Assembly: GCA_034003725.1 (NCBI GenBank)
Contig: JAVEYB010000014.1
Location: 1-64,000 of the forward strand
From: Candidatus Zixiibacteriota bacterium
GTDB taxonomy: Bacteria; Zixibacteria; MSB-5A5; GN15; FEB-12
DNA length: 64,000 bases
Direction of reading: 5' to 3'
Position 1 is the stretch's first letter. Every line of letters begins with the position of its first letter. This document shows, piece after piece, positions 35,834-43,262 of the stretch. A model generated the notes under the pieces. That model searched no databases. It was not told where the DNA came from and saw nothing but the letters and a program-made list of their open reading frames with translations. A program made the position numbers and the translations under genes.

Positions 35834-35915
35834 TCAGGACCGCCTCGCTAACATTTCGCTCAACCACGGAACCGTGCGTCCACAGTCTGCGTGAACCGCC
35901 GGCGTACTCGTGATT
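35834..35915 (-). pseudogene. Remnant of a second redoxin gene 3' end
   Basis: Read on the minus strand, 35866-35834 encodes WLSEMLARRS followed by a stop, against WLSEMLAKRS-stop at the end of the intact redoxin (28859). Similarity of the DNA continues upstream (ccggcgta... segment) to about 35915, with the reading frame lost. The conserved hairpin follows in the same order as in the intact locus. Confidence 0.75.
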
Positions 35916-35966
35916 GATCGTTACAACAATGATCTCTCGAGCGTCAACGTTGACTGCGCGGCGTAA

Positions 35967-35982
35967 AGCAACAGATGTGCCG
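35967..35982 (-). promoter_or_regulatory. Sigma-54-type promoter of precursor 2 operon
   Basis: On the minus strand: CCGGCACATCTGTTGCTTT. GG (35981-35980), N10, GC (35969-35968), with GGCAC and TTGCT: the closest match to the RpoN consensus in the window. The palindrome begins 101 bp upstream. Confidence 0.85.
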
Positions 35983-36081
35983 GACTCTGATGATGTGGTG
36001 TGAAAAAGACCGAAGGAGTTACGCTTTAACGGGTTAGTGTTGTATCACCAAGGTGTGTGACTACAGTGCAGGAGGGGTTTG

Positions 36082-36123
36082 CTGCGCGAATTCGCGCAGT
36101 AAACCTCTCGCCGCGTCGCGCAG
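36082..36123. promoter_or_regulatory. Palindromic upstream activator site C
   Basis: CTGCGCGAATTCGCGCAG at 36082-36099 and TCGCGCAG at 36116-36123; 24-bp half-site spacing as in sites A, B and D. Confidence 0.85.
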
Positions 36124-36203
36124 CAGCAAAACTGTCTAGTGAAAAGTCGGTGGGCCGGCAGAGTGTGGTCTCGGCGCGTGTGCAAAAGCAGGGGATATAA
36201 ACC

Positions 36204-37058
36204 TCAGTCGGTTTTCATACTGACGAGATAGTCGTCTTTTCCGCTTATGACGGCCACCGCGGGTTCGCAGTCGTAGCAGATCGTGATATACAGGCGGACC
36301 GTGCTTTCGACCGGGTGGCCGTTGACTATTCTTGCCTTGTAGTCGTAGCGGAAGACAATCGCATCCTCGGTTACCGATCTGAATCCCCGGCCGGGGGGCT
36401 GTTCACTGATGAACTGATATGATATCGTTTCATCTTCGTGAATGGTGATATCGACGACGACATAGCCGGTGTCGCTTCGGTGAGCGGTCATCGGCCAGAA
36501 GATATTGCTGACCGCAATCATGGCGCATCGATCATGACCGCGTAAAATCAGGTCGGGTTCGCTCGCAGCGGGGAGATCGAAACGGGCTGCGACCGGCAGC
36601 AGCCAGTTCTCTGCGGGCAGGCCGAAGTCGGTGTCGCCGCCCGAACCGTCACCGTCACCGGCCTGCGCGTATATCACGGCGGGATCACCCAGTTCGAATC
36701 CAGGGAGAGGGGACAGTGGTTGGTCGTTCGGGATAGTCAGAGTCAGGGAGACGCGCGGCGTATCGGGGATGATTCTGATGCTTGCCAGCAATCCTCCTGC
36801 GAACACGGCGTGTGCGCGCTCGCCGGCAGTCGGCGCAGTGTGCCGTCCCGGGCCGCCGCTGCGAAAGCCTGTCGGCAGCGTTGGTTCGCTAACGGTGAAG
36901 CGAACCAACGTGGATGGTCCGGGCCCGAAACACAGGCTGCCGATCACAACGGCGACGACGCTTGAAATGGTGACGATCAGCAGGCTGATCGCCATATTGC
37001 GCTGATAGGAGCGTTTGTGGTCCAGTCCCAGGTATCGCCAATGACCTTGCGATTGCAC
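36204..37058 (-). CDS. TonB-family energy transducer
   Basis: GTG at 37058 is preceded by GGAGGG at the right distance and gives 284 aa; an in-frame ATG at 37106 lacks one. A short cytoplasmic part is followed by the anchor MAISLLIVTISSVVAVVIGSL and a periplasmic linker. The last 80 residues resemble the TonB C-terminal domain: GYVVVDITIHEDETIS, PPGRGFRSVTEDAI, YKARIVNGHPVESTVRLYITICY. It would couple inner-membrane energy to an outer-membrane receptor; no ExbB/ExbD is nearby. Last gene of the operon from the promoter at 38975. Confidence 0.75.
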   Translation of the reverse strand: MQSQGHWRYLGLDHKRSYQRNMAISLLIVTISSVVAVVIGSLCFGPGPSTLVRFTVSEPTLPTGFRSGGPGRHTAPTAGERAHAVFAGGLLASIRIIPDTPRVSLTLTIPNDQPLSPLPGFELGDPAVIYAQAGDGDGSGGDTDFGLPAENWLLPVAARFDLPAASEPDLILRGHDRCAMIAVSNIFWPMTAHRSDTGYVVVDITIHEDETISYQFISEQPPGRGFRSVTEDAIVFRYDYKARIVNGHPVESTVRLYITICYDCEPAVAVISGKDDYLVSMKTD

Positions 37059-37151
37059 TTTTGCGACTCCCTCCACGTACGACGAGCCCACTGTCCCGAT
37101 TCTCATACCGCGAGTTACGCGGCAGCGGCAGGACACGAGGGTATGGTGAAC

Positions 37152-37391
37152 TTACCAGGTTTCAAATGGCCCAACAAGCCAGAAGTCGGGCGGAAACACC
37201 GCCTGGAATACACAGAACAGCGCCCACGCCGCGCAGGACGACATGCCGACGCATCCGCCCGCACAGGTCGCAGGGACGCCGTCGATCGCGACATTGATCG
37301 GGTCAGCGGGTCCGATGGCGAACGCGACGGACTGCGCGCAGGCCACAAACAGGACCAGCAACATCAGCACGGTAACCATCTTCTTCAGCAT
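37152..37391 (-). CDS. Short secreted peptide with four mature cysteines (79 aa)
   Basis: AAAGGAG precedes ATG 37391. Signal peptide MLKKMVTVLMLLVLFVACAQSVAFA; mature part IGPADPINVAIDGVPATCAGGCVGMSSCAAWALFCVFQAVFPPDFW. Four cysteines spaced 3, 6 and 6 residues apart lie in a hydrophobic stretch, similar in style to the tails of the two precursors. Sits between a membrane-anchored protein and the TonB gene, all in one sigma-54-type operon. No family recognised. Confidence 0.6.
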   Translation of the reverse strand: MLKKMVTVLMLLVLFVACAQSVAFAIGPADPINVAIDGVPATCAGGCVGMSSCAAWALFCVFQAVFPPDFWLVGPFETW

Positions 37392-37525
37392 CCTGAACTC
37401 CTTTCAAGAAGATCCGCTTTCTGATTCCGTTCGGGATTGATTCCTATATCCCCCGCGAAGATTCCGATGGCAGTTCCTCCCTGTATAGAAGTTATCGGCA
37501 CCTACGAGGCCGAACTGACGGCGCC

Positions 37526-38125
37526 CTACAGTCGATCTTTGTCCGACAGTCGCGTCAAATCGCGACGCGACATCATTATCTGCACAGCGCGTTCGTCCTT
37601 CACGAGCGCGAGGATGTTAAAGGGATACGCAGCCCGGAGCAGACCGGAAGAAACCCAGCGGTCCCGTTCCACCGGAAGTCCGTCCGCGAGTTCCGCCCGG
37701 ACGATCAACGCATCAAACAGGCCACTGACTTCACAGCCGCAATGGCGATTGAACACGAGCATGACGGCTTGAGTCTCAGGGTTGCTTCTGACGATGAAGC
37801 CGTGCTGGGGTAGTTGCGAATCGAACAGGAACACCGAGTCCTGACGTAACGAGTCGTAGAGACGCCAGTAGAAATCGGCGAGGCCGGCGGTGACGGACGA
37901 ATCCGGCAGGGAGGCGTCGAGATCGACGATGTACACCTCGACCGGATGCGGATGGGCCTGGTCGGACACCTGCCGGGCAATTGCCCGCGCACGGGGTACA
38001 ATGAAACTCAAGAAGAAGATCAGGCATAACGCGGCCACAAAACCGATTGAGGCGAACACGTAGATCAGCGCCTTGTACAGCGTGACGCCCTGTCTTCTTT
38101 CTATTGCCTGCGGCTTTGATTGCAT
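37526..38125 (-). CDS. Membrane-anchored protein of unknown function (199 aa)
   Basis: ATG 38125 (MQSKPQAIERRQG) follows GGGGAGAGGAAG; a TTG two codons upstream is less likely. One N-terminal anchor, ALIYVFASIGFVAALCLIFFLSFIV, is followed by about 150 extracytoplasmic residues containing a CGC pair (NRHCGCEVSGLF). The HGFIV...MLVFNRHCGCEV region could be a thioredoxin-like beta strand and active-site turn, but no domain was recognised. Second gene of the operon starting at 38871. Confidence 0.55.
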   Translation of the reverse strand: MQSKPQAIERRQGVTLYKALIYVFASIGFVAALCLIFFLSFIVPRARAIARQVSDQAHPHPVEVYIVDLDASLPDSSVTAGLADFYWRLYDSLRQDSVFLFDSQLPQHGFIVRSNPETQAVMLVFNRHCGCEVSGLFDALIVRAELADGLPVERDRWVSSGLLRAAYPFNILALVKDERAVQIMMSRRDLTRLSDKDRL

Positions 38126-38142
38126 GGGCAACTTCCTCTCCC

Positions 38143-38871
38143 CTACTCAAACATCCAAATATCGATCAGATGCAGCAGGCCAAACACCGCACCCGCCACC
38201 CAGTAGCCTTCGCGTCCGCGAAACGAAAACACGCGCTGCATTCCGGAACCGACCACGACAGCCTGCCACACCAGCGGAAGACTGATAGTGAGCAGAAACA
38301 ATTCGTAGAAGTCTCCTGGGCGGCCGCCCAGAGCGAGGACAATCGGACGGAGACTGATTTCAATGGAGGTCGTTCGGGTGAGCAGTATCAGGGGAAGCAG
38401 GAGGTACGCGCAGAGGATTGCGATGGTTTCGCCCAGGATAGCCACATACAGGATTCTCGAGAAGGTGCGCGGCGCGGAAAGCGAGCCGGGGTGGCTGACA
38501 CCGATCGGGCCGGCGCCTTCGGCTGAACCGGTCAGCCGTGCGACGAACAGCGCCGCTCCCCACAGAAGGGCTGCGGTGAGAAGCGGTTTTATAATTGGAG
38601 AGATAATCCCCATCAACACCGTGAGAATCTCGATGAATCGGGCGGCCTGTGCGGTATCAATCGGCTGGCGGTCCAGGTACGCCGTTTTCGCCGCAAGGAA
38701 TGTTTGGGCTTCGATTCGACAGGTAAGCAGCGCGAACACCAGTGAGAGCAGAATCAGGGCAGTCCAGAGCGCGCGGGTGTGGGGTCGGTTGTGGAGCGCG
38801 TGGAGTACGAAGGGATCGACGACGAATGTGGCGACGCTCGGGTTCACCGATTGGGCGCTCTCTCGATGCAT
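38143..38871 (-). CDS. Yip1-like multi-span membrane protein (242 aa)
   Basis: Five hydrophobic segments, starting after a 35-residue cytoplasmic part with FVLHALHNRP. The FSRILYVAILGETIAILCAYLLLPL and WVAGAVFGLLHLIDIWMF segments, together with the overall size, resemble Yip1-domain proteins, a weak family assignment. GAGGGGCTGTCC precedes ATG 38871. First gene of the operon under promoter E, followed 17 nt later by the anchored 199-aa protein. Confidence 0.55.
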   Translation of the reverse strand: MHRESAQSVNPSVATFVVDPFVLHALHNRPHTRALWTALILLSLVFALLTCRIEAQTFLAAKTAYLDRQPIDTAQAARFIEILTVLMGIISPIIKPLLTAALLWGAALFVARLTGSAEGAGPIGVSHPGSLSAPRTFSRILYVAILGETIAILCAYLLLPLILLTRTTSIEISLRPIVLALGGRPGDFYELFLLTISLPLVWQAVVVGSGMQRVFSFRGREGYWVAGAVFGLLHLIDIWMFE

Positions 38872-38974
38872 GGACAGCCCCTCGTGAGAGAGTTAAAAGA
38901 GATTCAGTTTATCCGGATTGGACCGTGCGAGATGAGTGAACCGGTGATTATTCGATGCTGATAGAATTACAGTA

Positions 38975-38990
38975 AACAACTTCAGTGCCG
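38975..38990 (-). promoter_or_regulatory. Sigma-54-type promoter of the Yip1-like/peptide/TonB operon
   Basis: On the minus strand: CCGGCACTGAAGTTGTTTA. GG (38989-38988), N10, GT (38977-38976). The -24 box GGCAC matches; the -12 box is TTGTT. The activator palindrome begins 98-99 bp upstream. Confidence 0.65.
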
Positions 38991-39086
38991 GTTTTTTCGG
39001 GCATACCGCATAAAACTTATGCGCATGGGGATCAAGCGCTTAGGCTAAACGGGACGGGTGGCGGGGAAGCCGTGTGAGTGCATAAG

Positions 39087-39192
39087 GTGCGCGAATTCGC
39101 GCAGGTGCCGCGCGGAAATTCGCGCAGCTATCGGAAGCTATGGTGCGACAAGAGGATAAAGCCGCGCTATTTCGCGCAGCATTTTCGCGCAG
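39087..39192. promoter_or_regulatory. Clustered activator site E (four half-sites)
   Basis: TGCGCGAATTCGCGCA palindrome (39088-39103), then TCGCGCAG half-sites at 39120-39127, 39172-39179 and 39185-39192. The second is preceded by GCGCGGAAAT, making an imperfect palindrome. More half-sites than at any other site in the window. Confidence 0.8.
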
Positions 39193-39229
39193 TGGGGACC
39201 AGCACGATCGGGAGCGTGTGGGAAAGTGA

Positions 39230-40102
39230 TCACTTGATCAGCGAGCGGAGGAGTTTCAGGTTGCGGATGTCGTCGGAGAGCGTGTCGTCTTTCGGTGTCT
39301 CCAGCACCATCGGGATGTTCTTGAGGCGACGGTCGTTCATGAAACTGCGGAACGCCTCGATACCGATTTCCCCGTCGCCGATATGCTCGTGACGGTCGCG
39401 GCGTGAGCCGAGCCCCTTCTTGCTGTCGTTGAGGTGAATCACTTTCAGCTTGTCAAGACCGATCACGGTATCAAAGGACTTCAGAGTCGTTTTGAAGTCT
39501 TTCGGATCTGACAAGGGATAGCCGGCGGCGAACGCGTGGCAGGTATCGAGACAGACGCCGACATGTTCGCGGTCGTCGACCCGGTCGATGATCGCGCGGA
39601 GTTGTTCGAAGGTGTGACCGATAGTCGTTCCCTGTCCGGCGGTCGTTTCGAGGCAGAGCGTGACGGTATTGGCGGGGACGCTTTCGAGAATGCGGTTGAT
39701 GTTGCGGGCGATGGCGGCGATTCCTTTCTCTTCGCCCGACTCCATGTGGGCTCCCGGGTGGAACACGAGGCCGGGGATCTTGAGCGTGTTGCATCGCTCG
39801 ACCTCTTCCTTCAGCGCCAGGAACGATTTTTTGTTCAGCGCTTTGTCGGGGGATGCGAGGTTGATCAGGTAGCTGGCGTGCGAGCAGGCGACGGTGATCC
39901 CGGTTCGCTCGATTTCGGCGAAGTATCGGTCGATCTCATCGGTGGTCAGGATCTTGGCTTTCCACTGGCTGTTCGACTTGTTGAACATCTGGACAGTATC
40001 GCAGGTGGCCCGCTCGCCGTTGAGGATGGCGTTAAACACGCCGCCGGCGATGGATTCGTGGGCGCCGAGTTTCGGCAGGCGCGTTCGTGGTTTCGTGCTC
40101 AT
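39230..40102 (-). CDS. nfo: Endonuclease IV (AP endonuclease)
   Basis: A 290-aa TIM-barrel enzyme that cleaves 5' to abasic sites in base-excision repair. Zinc-ligand motifs: GAHESIAGG near the start, CLETTAGQG (Glu), GVCLDTCHAFAAGYPL (Asp, His), IHLNDSKKGLGSRRDRHEHIGDGEIG (in two pieces) and MVLETP. Full length. Its upstream neighbour ridA ends 6 nt before this start, suggesting one transcript. Confidence 0.95.
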   Translation of the reverse strand: MSTKPRTRLPKLGAHESIAGGVFNAILNGERATCDTVQMFNKSNSQWKAKILTTDEIDRYFAEIERTGITVACSHASYLINLASPDKALNKKSFLALKEEVERCNTLKIPGLVFHPGAHMESGEEKGIAAIARNINRILESVPANTVTLCLETTAGQGTTIGHTFEQLRAIIDRVDDREHVGVCLDTCHAFAAGYPLSDPKDFKTTLKSFDTVIGLDKLKVIHLNDSKKGLGSRRDRHEHIGDGEIGIEAFRSFMNDRRLKNIPMVLETPKDDTLSDDIRNLKLLRSLIK

Positions 40103-40108
40103 GTCCGA

Positions 40109-40507
40109 CTAGTCCTGCCGTTCGTCGATGATGCATTCGGCTTCGATTTCGACGAGGAAATCCTCTCGAATCAGCCCGGCGACTCCAACCATGGTGGCGG
40201 CGGGCCGGACGGACCGGAAGAACTCGCCGTGAGCCCGGCCGACCGCGTCGGCGTACGCGAGATCGGTCACATACATGCGGGTACGGACCACGTCATCAAG
40301 GCGACCGCCGAGTTGCTCGATTGCGTCGCGGATGATCTCGAGGCAGCGGACAGCCTGGCGGTACGGATCACCGGGAGCGGCCGTGGAGCCGTCGGGGGCC
40401 ACCGGCGCGGTGCCTGACACGACTATCTGATTGCCGGCCCGCACAGCCCGGCAATAGCCGATTGGTTCTTCCCACGGTGAGCCGGATGAGACGCGCTGTC
40501 GTAGCAT
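40109..40507 (-). CDS. RidA-family enamine/imine deaminase
   Basis: 132 aa of the YjgF/YER057c/UK114 family: IGYCRAVRAGNQIVVSGTAPV at the start, RMYVTDLAYADAVGRAH in the middle, and MVGVAGLIREDFLVEIEAECI at the end. The usual catalytic Arg position near the end (PARS/..V) reads ATMVGVAGL, so activity as a true RidA is uncertain. ATG 40507 is used because AAAGGT lies just upstream; the longer frame begins at 40522. Confidence 0.85.
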   Translation of the reverse strand: MLRQRVSSGSPWEEPIGYCRAVRAGNQIVVSGTAPVAPDGSTAAPGDPYRQAVRCLEIIRDAIEQLGGRLDDVVRTRMYVTDLAYADAVGRAHGEFFRSVRPAATMVGVAGLIREDFLVEIEAECIIDERQD

Positions 40508-40592
40508 GTGATGACCTTTCATTTTCGCTGACGTCCCCTGTCAGTGGGACTGCCTTTCTTGTCCGATAAATACTGGAGTAAAGGGGTCGTTG

Positions 40593-41066
40593 ATGCAAAA
40601 GTCAATCGTGATTCGCGACACCGGCGTATCGGTCACCGACATTCTTCGTGGTATCGGCAAGGGGTACACTTACGAACAGATCCTCAGGTATTTGCCGGCG
40701 CTGAACCAGACCGACATCATGGCGGCGGCGATGTTCGCGCATGATCTGATTATGGCGCAGGTATCAACCGAACACGAGATTCAAATCGAGGCTGAGATCA
40801 AGTTGATTGCGAACAAAGGGCAGGTGATCGACCTGACGAAGCTTCGCGAGAAGTTCCCGCGCGCGTACGAGAACTGGGAGTCGGGCGAAGACAACCAATT
40901 GGTTTCGATGCACCGTCAGGGTTTATCGATCAACGAGATTTCGGTGCAACTCAAGCGGCAGCCGGGAGCGATTGTCTCCCGGCTGAAATCACTGGGGGCG
41001 TTTTCCCGCGGCGACGCAAGCCGACAAGATCATCGGCCTAGCGGAGGTTCATCGAAAGGATCTTGA
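40593..41066 (+). CDS. DUF433 protein with C-terminal helix-turn-helix
   Basis: 157 aa. Residues 1-60 contain a DUF433-like segment: IVIRDTGVSVTDILRGIGKGYTYEQILRYLPALNQTDIMAAAMFA. DUF433 domains are often antitoxin-like and DNA-binding. Residues 95-140 (DNQLVSMHRQGLSINEISVQLKRQPGAIVSRLKSLG) form an HTH like those of small transcription factors. No toxin partner lies next to it. ATG 40593 follows TAAAGGGG; TTG at 40590 is the alternative. The last 29 nt overlap the convergent aldehyde dehydrogenase gene. Confidence 0.75.
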   Translation: MQKSIVIRDTGVSVTDILRGIGKGYTYEQILRYLPALNQTDIMAAAMFAHDLIMAQVSTEHEIQIEAEIKLIANKGQVIDLTKLREKFPRAYENWESGEDNQLVSMHRQGLSINEISVQLKRQPGAIVSRLKSLGAFSRGDASRQDHRPSGGSSKGS

Positions 41067-42462
41067 TCTCGGTCATGTCCTCGATGGCGTACCGCACGCC
41101 TTCGCGGCCGATCCCGGAGTCTTTGATCCCGCCGTAGGGTTGGTGATCCGCCCGGAACGTGGGAACGTCGTTTATCACAAGCCCGCCGACGTCGACGTGC
41201 CGGAAGGCGAAGAAGACGTCGTCGAGCCGGTTCGTGAAGATACCGGCCTGCAGACCGAACGGGGTGTCGTTGAGATCATCGACGACTTTCCTGAAGTCCT
41301 TGTATTTCGTGACGGCGATCAGCGGAGCGAAGGCCTCCATCGAACAGGCCTTCATCGATTTCGTGACGTTTGTCAGGATGGTTGGTTCGACCAGGCGGCC
41401 TTTGATTTTGCCGCCGGTGACAAAGGTCGCGCCGCCTGCCCGAGCGTCGTCGAAAATGGCTTTCGTTTTTTCGATCGCGCGGTCGTCGACCATGGTCCCA
41501 ATATCGGTTTTTTCGTCGAGCGGGTCTCCGAGTTTCAGTTTTTTGACGCGCGCGGTAATTTTGGAGAGAAACGGATCGAAGATTTTCTCCTGAACGAAAA
41601 CACGCTGGACCGAGATGCAGGACTGTCCGGCCGAGCCGAACCCGCCTTTCACGACGCGTTCGACGGCGAAGTCGAGGTCGGCATCGTCGGCGAGAACGAC
41701 GCCGGCGTTGCCGCCGAGTTCGAGCACGACGCGCGCCTTTTTCGCGCGGGACTTGATCCACCAGCCGACCGTATCGGATCCGGTGAACGAGATCAGTTTT
41801 ATTCGCTCGTCTTCGATGAGCGGCGAGGAATCCTCGTTGGCGGCGGGCAGAACGGAGACGGCGCCTTTCGGGTAGTCGGTCTTGTCGATCAATTCGGCCA
41901 GCATCAGGGCGATAACGGGCGTTTTGGGCGCCGGTTTCAGGACGATCGTGTTGCCGGTGGCCATGGCCGGGGCAATCTTGTGCGCCACCAAATTGAGCGG
42001 AAAGTTAAACGGCGAGATACCGGCGATGACGCCGATCGGAAAGCGACGGATAAGCCCCAGGCGGTTTTCGGCGCCACGGGTCCAGTCGAGGTCGGTGATT
42101 TCGCCGCCGATCCGACGCGCTTCCTCGGCGGCCGTTTTGAAGACTTCGACGGCGCGGGCGACTTCGGCCCGCGAATCCACCAGCGCCTTGCCGACTTCCA
42201 TCGACATCATCGCGGCAAACTTCTCGGCGTTGCGGCGAAGACCGTCGGCAACCGCCAGACATGCTTCTTCGCGCTGATAAGTGGTCAACTCGCGGGTTTG
42301 ACGGAAGGCGTCGTGGGCCCGGGCGATTGCGGTCGTCAGGTCTTCTTTGGAGGCGCGGGCGACAGTCGCCACCAGTGAGTTGTCATACGGGTTTTCTACG
42401 CGGATGGTCTCCTTGCGGTCGACCCATTCTCCGGCAAGGTACATCTTGTATTTCTTCGCCAT
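41038..42462 (-). CDS. NAD(P)-dependent aldehyde dehydrogenase
   Basis: A 474-aa ALDH-superfamily enzyme oxidising an aldehyde to an acid. General base Glu248 in LELGGNAG, catalytic Cys282 in GSAGQSCISVQRVFV, and Rossmann-type segment IAGISPFNFPLNLVAHKIAPAMATGN are present. The overall pattern is nearest to lactaldehyde or phosphorylating-independent glyceraldehyde-type ALDHs, but the substrate cannot be read. Stands alone, convergent with the DUF433 gene. Confidence 0.9.
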   Translation of the reverse strand: MAKKYKMYLAGEWVDRKETIRVENPYDNSLVATVARASKEDLTTAIARAHDAFRQTRELTTYQREEACLAVADGLRRNAEKFAAMMSMEVGKALVDSRAEVARAVEVFKTAAEEARRIGGEITDLDWTRGAENRLGLIRRFPIGVIAGISPFNFPLNLVAHKIAPAMATGNTIVLKPAPKTPVIALMLAELIDKTDYPKGAVSVLPAANEDSSPLIEDERIKLISFTGSDTVGWWIKSRAKKARVVLELGGNAGVVLADDADLDFAVERVVKGGFGSAGQSCISVQRVFVQEKIFDPFLSKITARVKKLKLGDPLDEKTDIGTMVDDRAIEKTKAIFDDARAGGATFVTGGKIKGRLVEPTILTNVTKSMKACSMEAFAPLIAVTKYKDFRKVVDDLNDTPFGLQAGIFTNRLDDVFFAFRHVDVGGLVINDVPTFRADHQPYGGIKDSGIGREGVRYAIEDMTEIKILSMNLR

Positions 42463-42889
42463 GGTCCTTTGTCCCCCGCGCGGCGGCGCGGTTTTATCGC
42501 TGTCGTTCCAATGCTTTGCAGTGTTCGGGCGTATCCCGGCTCTCCCCCGAGTCTTCCAAGTATACTGAGGAGCAGTCGGCTGCTCAATTGCAATCCTGAC
42601 GTCCGAGGCTCGAAGCGACCTGGATCATCTCTTTCCACGGTCAACATCGGCGCGCCCCGGTGAGTTCATTTCCTGTGCAAATGGTATTGGACGCATCCCA
42701 TACCTGTAGGGGGACAATGGACACGATTGCTGCGGACACGGTCCTTTCAAGGGCCGTTCCGAAGCGGGATGGCAGTATCCAATTGGTTGGACGGTAGGCA
42801 CATAGGCGTCGACCGGAGAGGCGGTCGGGGAATTGTAGCGCCGTGGCATACTATTTACACCCTTTGCGCCAAACATGAGGAATTTCGAC
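42463..42889. other. Divergent intergenic region (427 bp)
   Basis: Between aldehyde dehydrogenase (minus) and the pilin operon (plus). It should contain promoters for both. I see no consensus element or gene; open frames are short, overlapping and lack ribosome binding sites. Confidence 0.5.
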
Positions 42890-43255
42890 ATGAAGATGAA
42901 ACGCATACAGAATCAGGATGGTATCACGCTGCTGGAAGTGTTGATCGCCATGATCATCCTCACGTTGTCTCTGCTGGTGCTGTTGAACATGGCGATGGTT
43001 GCGCTCGACGGCAACGACTGGGCCAACCACACGACCGTAGCGACGCAGTTGCTTCAGGACAAGCTGGAGGAGTTGCGGGGCGACGGCTTCCCGGTGAGCG
43101 GCAGTGATACGGTCGGCGATATCGCGCGGACGTGGACGGTGACGGCGGTGTCGAGTCACTTGCGCCGGGTGGACGTGCAGGTGAACTGGCGCGATATCAG
43201 TGACGACCAGCAGACAAATTCGATAACGAGTTTCATACGGACCGATTCGGTGTAG
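42890..43255 (+). CDS. PilV-like minor type IV pilin
   Basis: 121 aa. A prepilin peptidase site, DG-ITLLEVLIAMIILTLSLLVL, with Glu at +5, is followed by a short beta-rich globular part. ATG 42890 follows GAGG at good distance; an earlier ATG at 42875 is possible. First gene of a three-gene minor-pilin set; such proteins prime pilus or type II pseudopilus assembly in the inner membrane. Confidence 0.85.
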   Translation: MKMKRIQNQDGITLLEVLIAMIILTLSLLVLLNMAMVALDGNDWANHTTVATQLLQDKLEELRGDGFPVSGSDTVGDIARTWTVTAVSSHLRRVDVQVNWRDISDDQQTNSITSFIRTDSV

Positions 43256-43262
43256 GTGGTAT

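Larger units (their letters stand above)
35755..36203. other. Leader, gene remnant, promoter C and activator site C
   Basis: 449 bp. From the precursor start upstream: a hairpin homologous to 28834-28858, the remnant of a redoxin gene end (35834-35915), a -24/-12 element at 35967-35982 and the activator site at 36082-36123. The last 80 bp up to the TonB gene stop are featureless. Confidence 0.75.
38872..39229. other. Intergenic region with promoter E and four activator half-sites
   Basis: 358 bp between nfo and the Yip1-like gene. Leader of about 90 nt, -24/-12 element at 38975-38990, and a cluster of activator half-sites at 39087-39192. No gene supported. Confidence 0.75.

Noticed and set aside
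24237-39192. The five repeats as CRISPR or REP elements
   Set aside because: They are kilobases apart, each sits at a fixed distance from a promoter, and no cas genes or spacer arrays occur. The GAATTC inside is an incidental EcoRI site.
41140-42378. 412-aa plus-strand frame opposite aldehyde dehydrogenase
   Set aside because: The minus strand carries all ALDH motifs; GC-rich codon bias of the real gene keeps the opposite frame open.
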